Both the position numbers and the translations under genes were made by a program. From contig NC_014012.1 in NCBI RefSeq assembly GCF_000091325.1, positions 1,364,001 to 1,428,000 of the forward strand: a stretch of DNA of 64,000 nucleotides, given 5' to 3'. Within the stretch, counting starts at the first letter, position 1, and every line of letters begins with the position of its first letter. Source of the stretch: Shewanella violacea DSS12. Lineage in GTDB: Bacteria; Pseudomonadota; Gammaproteobacteria; Enterobacterales; Shewanellaceae. The notes below the pieces were generated by a model. That model had not been told where the DNA came from. It did not search any database and worked only from the letters and a program-made list of their open reading frames with translations. Shown one piece after another: positions 18,815 through 26,569 of this stretch.

Positions 18815-21121
18815 ATGACTAAAATAATAAAAATACTCCTAGTTTCGACCCTCTCTTTGATTTTCATTTTTCTCTCTACAGCCTATTTTGGACTGCATCT
18901 GAGTTTACCTAAGTTATCTGGGCAGTTTCGCAGTGGCCATCTATTTGAATCCGTTACCATAGAAAGAGACAGATTAGGGACTGTGATCATTCATGGTCAA
19001 AATCGTCAAGATGTGGCTTATGCTCTGGGTTTTGCACACGGACAAGATAGATTTTTTCAGATGGACTTACTTAGACGTAACTCGGCTGGAGAGCTCGCTG
19101 AGATCTTCGGTAAAAAGGCGCTTAAGTTAGATAAGTCTCGTCGCTTTCATCAACTAAGAAAGCGTGCCGAAAAGACAGTCGCTAAGATGGACCCCAAACA
19201 AAAGCTGCTATTACAGACCTATGCTAATGGTGTTAACGCGGCGGTAGCAGAGCAAAACCTGAGTTCTTTCGAGTATCTGCTCACTGGGACCAGCCCTCAA
19301 AAGTGGCAACCCGCGGATAGCTTGCTGGTTATCTTTAGCATGTACCTGGATCTGCAAGGTAACACCCCAAAGCGAGACATGGCTCTGACTCAGATTAAAC
19401 GCCTTTATGGCGAGCAGATGTTAGCTTTCGTGACACAAAATAGCCCTTATCAGGCGGCGCTAGATTCAAGTATTCTCCCCATAGAAGATATATTAACGCC
19501 AGAGCTTGAACCTCAATTGCTAGCGACGGCTCTGATGAGCACTATTGAGGAACCTATTGATATCGGCAGCAATAACTGGGCGGTAACTGGCGCCTTAACC
19601 ATGAGTGGCCGAGCCATGTTGTCCGACGATATGCATCTGTCGTTTGGGGTACCTATCATCTGGTACCGTGCTCAATTGAATTATCCATCAGCTACAGGTG
19701 AGACTATACAAGTGACAGGTGTCTCCTTACCCGGCGCTCCGGCCATTGTTGTGGGCACAAATAACAAGGTCGCCTGGGGATTTACCAATGCCTATATAGA
19801 TACAGCTGACTGGATAGCAATCGATGAGAACGAGCTGTTAACCACAGAGATAGAAGTAATCAAGCTCCCGGGGTCTTTATCGAGTATCAAATATCCGCTG
19901 CTATTATCTAAATTTGGCCCGGTTAAGCGTGTTAACGGACAAGATTATGCGCTTGCTTGGGTGGCACACCAAGATTATGCCGTCGATATGGAACTGCTGG
20001 GATTAGAGACAATATCGAATGTGCAAGAGGGATTAGCACTGGCGACGTCATTTGGGATCCCGATACAAAACTTGATGTTAGTCGACAGTAAAGGTAACGC
20101 CGCCTGGAAGCCCGCCGGAGCTGTACCCTCCAGGACTAACCCAGCGAATGTGGCGCAATCTCCTGACTCCTTTCAAGGTGTCTTGTGGGGCATAGATGAG
20201 ACAGAGCTACCACAAGTACTGAATCCTGAGCATGGACGGCTGTGGTCAGCCAACTCTCGTGTTATATCGGCAGAGGAATTCAGCCGCTTTGGCGATGGAG
20301 GCTATGCCCTAGGTGCCAGAAGCCAGCAGATCCGTGACCGTTTATTCGAATCTGAGCAGTTTACCGAGCAGGATTTTTATCGATTGCAGTTAGACAACAA
20401 GGCTAAATTTCTAACGCCTTGGCATGATTATCTGATTAACCTGCTGTCAGATGAGCCGGTTCGGTTTGCCAAAGATATTCAATTTATCAGGGATTGGCAG
20501 GCATGTGCCTGTGCTGATTCTGTTGGCTATACCTTAGTTCGTAGTTTCAGGGCTAAGTTACTCGATGCCAGTTTTGCCCCAATAGAGACAGGTTTAAAAC
20601 AGATAAACGTTTCTCTATCTCCTATTAAGCGTTATTTGGAACCTGCCATGTGGCAGCTACTGGAAGATGAGCCTAGCTCTTGGCTTCCCGAGCCGTTTTT
20701 GAATTGGAATAAGTTTGCCATTCAGGCCTATGCTGACTCGACTCAAGAGTTATTAGATAAACACAGTGATAACGGCGCCCTAGACTCCCTGAACTGGGGC
20801 AAGGTCAATGCCCTCAGAATACAGCATCCCTTCAGTAAACAGATGCCGCTGTTAAGCACCTTGCTGGACATGCCAACAGTGACAGGCTTTGGTGATAGCT
20901 TTATGCCTGCGGTGCAAAGGAGTTCTTTTGGTGCATCTCAACGTTTCATCGTGCAACCTGGGCTCGAGTCTCAAGCCATCATGGTGATACCTGGCGGTCA
21001 GTCAGGTCATCCCTTATCCGATTATTATCGTGCAGGCTTCGATGAATATGCTAACCATGAGTCAACGCCTCTGCTGCCTGGTAATATCTTGCATAAGATA
21101 ACTATTCAAGCAGTCAATTAA
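18815..21121 (+). CDS. Penicillin-acylase-family Ntn hydrolase (S45)
   Basis: A 768-residue exported amidase precursor. It has an N-terminal membrane or signal helix (about 5-25), then an alpha-chain region with GTVIIHGQNRQDVAYALGFAHGQDR, typical of the family. The self-cleavage/catalytic serine is in GSNNWAV near residue 251, followed by SGRAMLSDDMHL. The C-terminal beta chain ends with GDSFMPAVQRSSFGASQRF and PGGQSGHPLSDYY. Family members cleave beta-lactam side chains or acyl-homoserine lactones; an AHL-quenching or amide-scavenging role is possible but not shown. ATG 18815 is adjacent to a TTG at 18812; no strong ribosome site is seen. Terminator follows. Confidence 0.9.
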   Translation: MTKIIKILLVSTLSLIFIFLSTAYFGLHLSLPKLSGQFRSGHLFESVTIERDRLGTVIIHGQNRQDVAYALGFAHGQDRFFQMDLLRRNSAGELAEIFGKKALKLDKSRRFHQLRKRAEKTVAKMDPKQKLLLQTYANGVNAAVAEQNLSSFEYLLTGTSPQKWQPADSLLVIFSMYLDLQGNTPKRDMALTQIKRLYGEQMLAFVTQNSPYQAALDSSILPIEDILTPELEPQLLATALMSTIEEPIDIGSNNWAVTGALTMSGRAMLSDDMHLSFGVPIIWYRAQLNYPSATGETIQVTGVSLPGAPAIVVGTNNKVAWGFTNAYIDTADWIAIDENELLTTEIEVIKLPGSLSSIKYPLLLSKFGPVKRVNGQDYALAWVAHQDYAVDMELLGLETISNVQEGLALATSFGIPIQNLMLVDSKGNAAWKPAGAVPSRTNPANVAQSPDSFQGVLWGIDETELPQVLNPEHGRLWSANSRVISAEEFSRFGDGGYALGARSQQIRDRLFESEQFTEQDFYRLQLDNKAKFLTPWHDYLINLLSDEPVRFAKDIQFIRDWQACACADSVGYTLVRSFRAKLLDASFAPIETGLKQINVSLSPIKRYLEPAMWQLLEDEPSSWLPEPFLNWNKFAIQAYADSTQELLDKHSDNGALDSLNWGKVNALRIQHPFSKQMPLLSTLLDMPTVTGFGDSFMPAVQRSSFGASQRFIVQPGLESQAIMVIPGGQSGHPLSDYYRAGFDEYANHESTPLLPGNILHKITIQAVN

Positions 21122-21138
21122 ACGTAAAAGAGGTACGT

Positions 21139-21167
21139 AAACCAAGAGGAGCCTCTCTCTTGGTTTT
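21139..21167 (+). terminator. Terminator after the penicillin-acylase gene
   Basis: AAACCAAGAG (21139-21148) pairs with CTCTTGGTTT (21157-21166) and a T follows. The remaining stretch to 21501 is AT-rich and I see no gene in it. Confidence 0.75.
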
Positions 21168-21501
21168 CTGCCTGTGTGCACTTCACTATTGATTGGTCTT
21201 TTCTTTTACTAGTTTGTTTGTTGTTGTTTCAGGTCATTTACAAACTATTAGCTAGATGTCTTAATACTCATTAAGTAGTAGTTTATTTTTGTGGGGTGGG
21301 TTTGGCTTATTTCGCTTCAGCTTGAGGTTTGTTTGGAGTTAGCACCTCTTGATTATTTGTTTTGCGGATTTATTCACTGAGCACTGGGCTTTAATTAGAG
21401 TTATATGTTGAAGGTGCTTATTTGTAAGCGAGTGAAATATCTAAAGTCTTTGCCTATAACTCTGATATGCTGCGATACAAATAATTACAAGGGGCATTTT
21501 A

Positions 21502-22059
21502 ATGACACTTTTCAGAGTTACAGGACTAGCCTTGATTGCTATATTCTTGAACGGATGTCAGGAAGATGTGACCTTTCAATTAGATACCGTCACAGAAGTA
21601 AAAGCTAAACCGGCAACGAGTGTAAAAGAGGTGGCCGGAATGAATGGAGTTGAAAAGAAAGACTCTGCTTGTTATCTCAGGGTCTATGCTGTTAACCATC
21701 TGGATTATGGCATTAAAGTCGGACCAAAAATAAAAGTGAATATTCATGGTGTGGAATACACCTTTCAAATTGACTCCTGGGGAGACGATTGGGAATATCT
21801 TGTAGCAGGCCAAGAAGGTGAAAAGGGCGAAGAGTATAGGCAAAAACTCTGCTTCAAAGAAATTGAAGAAACTCCTGTGAATTGCCCCGATTTCGCTCAA
21901 GCGATTCGAAATCAAGACTATCAGTTAGAGCTTAATAGATGTGAGAAAATAGACCAATCCCCGGCAAGCTGCAACATGGTGATAGGTGTCGCGCAAGGAG
22001 GACTCCACTTCAGGGCCATTGCAGCCAATGAGCTAGATACTTCCCAGTTAGCGGGTTGA
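21502..22059 (+). CDS. Lipoprotein of unknown function
   Basis: A 185-residue predicted lipoprotein, with lipobox FLNGC at residues 15-19. The mature region has a DYGIKVGPKIKVNIHGVEYTF segment and a C-terminal half rich in cysteines (CFKEIEE, VNCPDF, NRCEKID, ASCNMV), suggesting disulfides. AAGGGG is well placed before the ATG. No family recognised. A 67-codon reading frame starting at 21405 overlaps its 5' end in another phase and is not believed. Confidence 0.72.
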   Translation: MTLFRVTGLALIAIFLNGCQEDVTFQLDTVTEVKAKPATSVKEVAGMNGVEKKDSACYLRVYAVNHLDYGIKVGPKIKVNIHGVEYTFQIDSWGDDWEYLVAGQEGEKGEEYRQKLCFKEIEETPVNCPDFAQAIRNQDYQLELNRCEKIDQSPASCNMVIGVAQGGLHFRAIAANELDTSQLAG

Positions 22060-22308
22060 GCCGAATTTTTATTGCTATCAAACGTCTACGGCTAACCGTC
22101 AGCTGTTGATTCTCCTGGTTAGGATCTAACCTGAAAAATACCCCAATATCTAAATTCTCGTTTGTCCCTGCCACCATGCTTGTTGATTCAATGAAACCAT
22201 ACTGATAAGTTACTAAAATGGTAAGTTTACGTGAGCATGCATTATTATTTATTGTTCAAGATAGTTGCTTTCAATATCTATAATATTTGATTCAATCACT
22301 ATTTAACT

Positions 22309-22330
22309 ATGGGTGGTCTAGTTAATCTAG
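22309..22330. repeat. REP-like right-end copy (ATGGGTGG...) related to the RAYT element
   Basis: The run beginning ATGGGTGGTCTAGTTAATC resembles the sequence at 25817-25840 (ATGGGTGGCTAGGTTAATT), which lies downstream of the RAYT transposase. The 22060-22390 gap otherwise holds a short GGTTAG/CTAACC palindrome (near 22120) and an attC-like half site, and no gene. Confidence 0.45.
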
Positions 22331-22377
22331 TTGGCTATAATGCGGCAAGCTGCGCGCCATATAAAGCGTTATAAAGC
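22331..22377 (+). repeat. Truncated attC-like half site before the GNAT cassette
   Basis: GTTGGCTATAAT (shared with 23108-23119 and 26511-26525) is followed by a GC-rich hairpin (GCGGCAAGCTGCGC) and ends in GCGTTATAA, resembling an integron core site. The matching left arm is absent. The GNAT gene starts 16 bp later, as cassette genes do. Confidence 0.35.
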
Positions 22378-22390
22378 TCAAGGAGGGCAT

Positions 22391-22822
22391 GTGAGACCGA
22401 TAGAGTTAAGTGATAATAAATCCTATCTTGATGTTAGAAAAATCCATCTATTTCTTTGTAATGAAAGCACTTGGGCAAAAAATATAAGCTACCAGCTTGT
22501 CTGCAAATCTATTGAAAACTCAATATGTATTGGTGCATATATAGATAAAAATCAAATTGGTTTTAGTCGCATCATCACAGACCATGCAACTTTTGCTAAT
22601 TTGGTGGATGTTATTGTGTGGCCAAAATTTCGTGGGCAAGGTGTTTCAAAGCTACTTATGGAAGCCGTTTTAAATCACGAGAGTGTTAAAAGTGTAAGGC
22701 GTTTTACTCTTGCTACATCTAATGCTCATGGTTTGTATGATCAATTTGGTTTTTCATCATTAAGTAAACCTGATGCATTCATGGAAATTTATAAGCCAAA
22801 TATCTATCAAACAGCGTTATAG
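22391..22822 (+). CDS. GNAT-family N-acetyltransferase (cassette-like)
   Basis: A 143-residue acyl-CoA-dependent acetyltransferase. The acetyl-CoA loop is WPKFRGQGVSKLLMEAV (R-x-x-G-x-G/A type), followed by FTLATSNAHGLYDQFGF, the canonical C-terminal GNAT motif. The acceptor is unknown. GTG at 22391 is chosen because AGGAGG lies only 4 bp upstream; the frame extends to 22331 but through attC-like DNA. The stop region runs into a segment (22812-22850) resembling one arm of an attC (TTAAGCAGGGATTAAATGCAG), so this may be an integron gene cassette read on the plus strand, opposite to the protease cassettes further right. Confidence 0.8.
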   Translation: MRPIELSDNKSYLDVRKIHLFLCNESTWAKNISYQLVCKSIENSICIGAYIDKNQIGFSRIITDHATFANLVDVIVWPKFRGQGVSKLLMEAVLNHESVKSVRRFTLATSNAHGLYDQFGFSSLSKPDAFMEIYKPNIYQTAL

Positions 22823-22926
22823 CAATTTCTTAAGCAGGGATTAAATGCAGTTGCTGAATTCTGCTTCATCGCTTATTTTAACCAACTATTTTTAGCCTCT
22901 AATGAGGTGCTAGGTTTACAGGGGAA

Positions 22927-23094
22927 ATGGATGCTGAAAGGGTTCACGTTTGTATCGGCTTGACTGTTGGCTTTTTATTGTGCGTTTGGCTTCTCTCTTA
23001 CCTAGTATGGTGCAAGATAAAACGGTATTTCAGCCGGAATCGATTTTTATGGAAAAGGTTGAAGCGGAAGCTGACTCAGAAAACGCCGTATTAA
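22927..23094 (+). CDS. Possible small membrane peptide (uncertain)
   Basis: A 55-codon reading frame from ATG 22927 encodes one hydrophobic helix (VCIGLTVGFLLCVWLLSYLVW) followed by a very basic tail (KRYFSRNRFLWKRLKRKLTQK). AGGGG lies only 2-3 bp before the ATG, which is too close for an ideal ribosome site. A competing frame (22950-23162) has only a TTG start and no such organisation. Either may be non-coding. Confidence 0.25.
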   Translation: MDAERVHVCIGLTVGFLLCVWLLSYLVWCKIKRYFSRNRFLWKRLKRKLTQKTPY

Positions 23095-23170
23095 ACGGCG
23101 ATATTCAGTTGGCTATAATCGGCGAAGCGAATAAGCCAACTGTAAATTATCCGATTGAATAACTTATTGT
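23078..23170 (-). repeat. Degenerate attC-like palindrome downstream of the cold-shock gene
   Basis: GTTGGC (23108-23113) pairs with GCCAAC (23135-23140), flanked by a small hairpin CGCCGT-ATTAA-ACGGCG (23084-23100). On the minus strand the layout (CAGTTGGC...GCCAACTG...GGCGTTTTC) resembles the attC at 26481-26566, but the outer core sequences are poor. It lies 11 bp after the Csp stop. Confidence 0.35.
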
Positions 23171-23180
23171 GTGCTAATGA

Positions 23181-23387
23181 CTAAACAGCGACAACTTTAT
23201 TAGCGCAAGGTCCTTTTTGACCTTGACCAACTTCATATTCAACTGCTTGACCGTCATTTAGTGTTGCGTAATCGCCACCACTTTGAATCTCTGAATGGTG
23301 AACAAAAAGATCTTTGCTGCCATCTTCTGGTGTAATAAATCCGAAACCTTTATCAGCATTGAACCACTTTACTGTACCTTTACTCAT
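23181..23387 (-). CDS. CspA-family cold-shock protein
   Basis: A 68-residue single-domain RNA/DNA chaperone. It has RNP1 (KGFGFI) and RNP2 (LFVHH) motifs within a five-strand OB fold starting [16 protein letters not shown], and a usual C-terminus ([10 protein letters not shown]). It melts RNA structure and acts as an antiterminator at low temperature or in growth transitions. Its neighbours are integron-like and transposon-like DNA, and an attC-like palindrome follows its stop codon, so it may have been acquired as a cassette. A second Csp gene lies at 24058 on the opposite strand. Confidence 0.95.
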   Translation of the reverse strand: MSKGTVKWFNADKGFGFITPEDGSKDLFVHHSEIQSGGDYATLNDGQAVEYEVGQGQKGPCANKVVAV

Positions 23388-23523
23388 ATAATTCTCTTTG
23401 GTTAAAAATGTTAATTGATCGCAATATTTTGCCTATGTAGTATAACTGCCAAACATGAAATACACGAGTTTTGATGACTCGTACATAGACAAAATAACTC
23501 CCTTTGAGGTGCTAGCCTCCAAA

Positions 23524-23596
23524 ATAACATGGCCACCCATAATTATTGATTATTTTTAGAGCTGACTAAGCTTAAATTCTCTCTATAGGATTGAGG
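23524..23596 (+). repeat. Solo copy A of the RAYT 5' flank
   Basis: This segment, starting ATAACATGGCCACCCATAAT and ending TAGGATTGAGG, is nearly identical to 24562-24636, which directly precedes the RAYT transposase. The first 27 bases are identical, and the second half differs at only a few positions. No transposase follows here. Confidence 0.8.
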
Positions 23597-23786
23597 CCTT
23601 CTTTTTTCGAGACAGCCAGTAGAACAACCAAGTAACAACTAAGAACAACCAAGACACCCTAGATTGTCACTCATAACAGACTGTTTGAGTATCGTTTGGT
23701 GTGTAAGTGTGCGGATTGAAAAATCGAGGATCGTATCTAGATGGGCTATCTTGCTTAGAATAATAATGGATGTCCTGGTTGTTTGC

Positions 23787-23824
23787 CCCTTACATAAGCT
23801 GAATAAAATCAGCTTATGTAAGGG
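23787..23824. repeat. Perfect 16-bp inverted repeat with 6-base loop
   Basis: CCCTTACATAAGCTGA, loop ATAAAA, then the exact complement. There is no T-run on either side, so it is not an ordinary terminator. Confidence 0.7.
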
Positions 23825-24057
23825 AGTTAATGGGACCGATATAAAGCAGATATTTTATTTTTTATAGTTGAGATACTGCCCCTTTGAACAGTGCCGTGAT
23901 ACGTGTAGTTCACGTATGATCATTCCATTGATTTAGCAAGTCGATGACCTTTGTTCGTTATTAATTTCTCGACGTTGTGGCAACAAAACTGGATGGATTA
24001 GATAGCGATTCAAGTTTTATATTAAGGTCATCGAATTAAGATGGAAGGATTCTAAGC

Positions 24058-24279
24058 ATGATGAAAGGAACGGTTAAGTGGTTTAACAACACCAAAGGCT
24101 TTGGGTTTATCTGTCCAGGTGCTGGTGGTGAGGATGTATTTGCCCACTATTCAGCTATACAGATGGAAGGTTACCGGACTCTGGTGGCGGGTCAAACTGT
24201 CGAATATAAGGTAGAAGCTGGTCCTAAAGGCATGCATGCATTGGCTATAACACCAGCTGATGAGATGTCAGTGAATTAG
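24058..24279 (+). CDS. CspD-like cold-shock-domain protein
   Basis: A 73-residue cold-shock-domain protein, [19 protein letters not shown], with RNP1 KGFGFI and RNP2 VFAHY. The ICPGAGGEDVFAHYSAIQMEGYRTL wording is closer to CspD (growth-phase/replication-inhibiting type) than to CspA. It is not next to clpS, the usual neighbour of cspD, so it is probably a paralogue. ATG 24058 or 24061 may be used; AAGGA lies upstream. A terminator hairpin at 24423-24455 is 140 bp downstream. Confidence 0.92.
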   Translation: MMKGTVKWFNNTKGFGFICPGAGGEDVFAHYSAIQMEGYRTLVAGQTVEYKVEAGPKGMHALAITPADEMSVN

Positions 24280-24422
24280 GTTTAAATGGATACGATTTAA
24301 CAGTAAAACCCATAAATAGGCATTCAAGGGTAGGAGCTATAAAGTCGAGTGCTGGCTTTAATCATAAATTCGAATCTCTGTTGTAAACTACAAGCATTAA
24401 AACAGTATCATCAACTATTTTT

Positions 24423-24455
24423 CTCGTTAAGTTCACTCCTTAACGAGATTTTTTC
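24423..24455 (+). terminator. Terminator downstream of the CspD-like gene
   Basis: CTCGTTAAG, loop TTCACTC, CTTAACGAG, then ATTTTTT. The rest of the 24280-24641 gap is the second copy of the RAYT 5' flank. Confidence 0.85.
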
Positions 24456-24641
24456 TGTGAAGGCTCCAGAACGGCATTAGACAATCTGTAGTACATATCT
24501 CTCTAAAACTGATACTTCTCCTTTACTTTGATGAAATGCATATTTTTTTATTCAAAATCGAATAACATGGCCACCCATAATTATTGATGGATAATTCAGC
24601 TCTGACTAAGCTTAAGTTCTCTCTGTAGGATTGAGGTTGCT

Positions 24642-25622
24642 ATGGCCAGACCAAGAAGCACATTGATGAGCATTGAAGACACGCCTTTCTACCACTGTAT
24701 TTCTAGATGTATTCGCATGGCGTGGCTTACGGGAGTCGATAGATACTCAGGCAAGTCATACGAGCATCGGCGTGAATGGGTTGAGTCTAGGATACTTGAA
24801 CTAGCTCAAATTTTTGCGATAGATGTGGCGGCTTATGCTGTTATGTCTAACCACCTGCATTTAGTGCTTAGGGTTGATATTTTTGAGGCTAATAGCTGGA
24901 CAGATAAAGAAGTGGTAGCGCATTGGCATCAGCTGTTTAAAGGGACTGAAATTACGCAGAAGTTTGCTAAGGGGGAGTTAGTTGAAAGCTTTGAAGTTAA
25001 ACCCTTAAAGCATTCAATTGCTCAATACCGAAGTCGATTAAGTGATATATCTTGGTTTATGCGCTGCCTCAATGAACCCATTGCGAGACAGGCGAACAAG
25101 GAAGATAACTGTACAGGGAGATTTTGGGAGGGGAGGTTCAAGTCCCAAGCCTTACTGGATGAGGCCGCTGTTCTGGCCTGCATGGCTTATGTAGACCTCA
25201 ATCCAATCCGCGCCAAGATGGCCGCAACACCTGAAACCTCAGACTTCACCAGCATTCAGCGACGTATAACTGCAGCTTGTAATGGAGAGCAACCTAAGTC
25301 ACTACTGCCATTTGTGGGTAATGAACGCAAGGATATGCCAAAAGGACTGATGTTCAGTGCTAAAGATTACTTACAACTGGTTGATGATACTGGGCGTATT
25401 ATTAGAGACGACAAGCGTGGTGCCATTAGCCAGACATCACAACTGATACTCGATAGACTCAACATTCCTCAAGCGAATTGGCTAAAACTCACCACTGAAT
25501 TCAGCCGACTATTTAAAGGTCCAGTAGGAACCCTTCAAGAGTTAGATGCCTACTGCGAACACTTAGATAGAAAGCGCCGGCAAGGGGCGGCTAACTGTCA
25601 TCGATGGCTAGATAGCGCCTAG
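24642..25622 (+). CDS. REP-associated tyrosine transposase (Y1/IS200-like, RAYT group)
   Basis: A 326-residue single-strand DNA transposase of the Y1 HUH class. The HUH motif is in NHLHLVLRV (near residues 70-78), followed further on by RFWEGRFKSQALLDE and ACMAYVDLNPIRAKM, typical of RAYT proteins. The opening block, TPFYHCISRCIRMAWL, is also typical. A C-terminal extension (about 200-326) lacks known motifs. These enzymes act on REP palindromes rather than classical IS ends and are usually domesticated. The frame appears intact. GAGG lies about 5-8 bp before the ATG. Confidence 0.9.
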   Translation: MARPRSTLMSIEDTPFYHCISRCIRMAWLTGVDRYSGKSYEHRREWVESRILELAQIFAIDVAAYAVMSNHLHLVLRVDIFEANSWTDKEVVAHWHQLFKGTEITQKFAKGELVESFEVKPLKHSIAQYRSRLSDISWFMRCLNEPIARQANKEDNCTGRFWEGRFKSQALLDEAAVLACMAYVDLNPIRAKMAATPETSDFTSIQRRITAACNGEQPKSLLPFVGNERKDMPKGLMFSAKDYLQLVDDTGRIIRDDKRGAISQTSQLILDRLNIPQANWLKLTTEFSRLFKGPVGTLQELDAYCEHLDRKRRQGAANCHRWLDSA

Positions 25623-25652
25623 TTACACATCTATTTTAATGGAAATGGCAAA

Positions 25653-25668
25653 CCGAACTTAAGTTCGG
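25653..25668. repeat. Perfect 16-bp palindrome after the RAYT gene
   Basis: CCGAACTTAAGTTCGG, self-complementary over its full length, lies 31 bp after the transposase stop codon. No T-run follows, so a terminator role is unlikely. Confidence 0.6.
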
Positions 25669-25860
25669 CATTCTTGCTGCGTGTTTCTCGGATTTTGGAC
25701 TGATATTGAGGCATCTAGAGCCATAAACCTCAGCTGGAGCTACTTAAGACGTAAATCATGTTGAGTTAGTGAGAGTGAGGCTGGAATTTTATAGCTTCGA
25801 GTTGGATAAATTAAGAATGGGTGGCTAGGTTAATTCTAGGTTAATTGAGGTTAATTTTCG

Positions 25861-26433
25861 CTAGGTTAATTTTCCGCAAACACCAGCCTTTTGTAAGAAG
25901 TCGGCTCCAATTAAATAAGGACGATGATAGCCTGATTTAGCATTCTCGATATTACTAGCTTCTACTAGCATTAGGCATTTTTCAATTGGATGTTCACCAC
26001 GCTTATACAATAAATCTGCGTGAGCTTCTGCCGTGCAATCTAAAATAGTTCCATCGGAGAGTGTTAACCATACATGAGCCTTGATTGGGTTATTAAAATC
26101 AGGGCTATTTAATTCACATTTAATATTTTCATACGACATTTCACAGTAAACATAATCATCCCAATACCTGTCACCTATCGTAATGTAGCTATCTAAATTG
26201 AGTTCACTTTTTAGAAAGTGTTGCATATCTAGATGTACGGGAGTGCAATTACTCGCAAGATCTGATGATTGTCGGTAGCCCTTAGAATATAGAACATCTA
26301 CACAAAGCTGTAACGCTTGTCGCTTCTCTTCATGGCTTAAAGGTTTTGTGAAAGGATAAGGACTAAAACTTAACTCAAGGCCTAACTCTTTTGTTTTTTC
26401 AATTGCAGATATAATTCGTTTTTCGTAGTTCAA
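25861..26433 (-). CDS. Unknown protein, possibly transglutaminase/cysteine-protease-like, cassette-encoded
   Basis: A 190-residue cytosolic protein. The order of a Cys (SNCTPVHLDMQHFL, about 60), a His (KAHVWLTLSDG, about 123) and an Asp (TILDCTAE, about 134) recalls transglutaminase-like Cys-His-Asp triads, where the His starts a strand after W/H and the Asp follows one hairpin later. That is an inference from spacing alone. The start appears to be TTG at 26433 with AAAGGA about 9 bp upstream; a core-like GTTAGAA (minus, 26456-26462) lies 23 bp before it, as in integron cassettes. No attC is seen at its 3' end, where REP-like DNA from the RAYT unit begins. Confidence 0.6.
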   Translation of the reverse strand: MNYEKRIISAIEKTKELGLELSFSPYPFTKPLSHEEKRQALQLCVDVLYSKGYRQSSDLASNCTPVHLDMQHFLKSELNLDSYITIGDRYWDDYVYCEMSYENIKCELNSPDFNNPIKAHVWLTLSDGTILDCTAEAHADLLYKRGEHPIEKCLMLVEASNIENAKSGYHRPYLIGADFLQKAGVCGKLT

Positions 26434-26480
26434 TTTGATAATCCTTTACTCTAGATTCTAACGCCTAATTTCGATGATAC

Positions 26481-26566
26481 TTATAACGCCTTGCCAAGCG
26501 GAAAATAATGGTTGGCTATAATCGAGAAACGATGGCCAACTGTTATTTTTAAGCAACTTGTTAGGT
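26481..26566 (-). repeat. attC-like recombination site after the 26570-26923 gene
   Basis: On the minus strand it begins ACCTAAC (exact RYYYAAC core) and ends GTTATAA. The arms pair through CAGTTGGC / GCCAAC and AAAATAA / TTATTTT, with the loop near TTTCT. It starts 4 bp after the stop codon of the minus-strand gene. Confidence 0.6.
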
Positions 26567-26569
26567 TAA

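Larger units (their letters stand above)
23388..24057. other. Gene-free stretch between two cold-shock genes
   Basis: This 670-bp stretch holds a small hairpin (CGAGT/ACTCG near 23465-23482), the first copy of the RAYT 5' flank (23524-23596) and a long perfect palindrome (23787-23824). A 67-codon frame at 23664-23867 spans the palindrome but has no recognisable features, so I do not call it. Confidence 0.6.
24562..25825 (+). mobile_element. REP-associated (RAYT) transposase element
   Basis: The transposase gene is framed by an inverted motif: GCCACCCAT at 24570-24578 and ATGGGTGGC at 25817-25825. The 5' flank copy B (24562-24636) is repeated 1 kb upstream without a gene, and a right-end relative lies at 22309. 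This organisation fits REPtron-type units in which a single-copy Y1 transposase mobilises short palindromes. Exact ends are inferred. Confidence 0.55.

Noticed and set aside
21405..21608. 67-codon frame overlapping the lipoprotein start
   Set aside because: The lipoprotein frame has a clear ribosome site and lipobox; the other is a shadow.
22950..23162. 70-codon frame starting with TTG
   Set aside because: It has no ribosome site, its codons show no domain, and its 3' half is the attC-like palindrome; the overlapping 22927 frame is at least organised as a membrane peptide.
23664..23867. 67-codon plus-strand reading frame between the two csp genes
   Set aside because: It spans the perfect palindrome, has no ribosome site and no protein-like composition.
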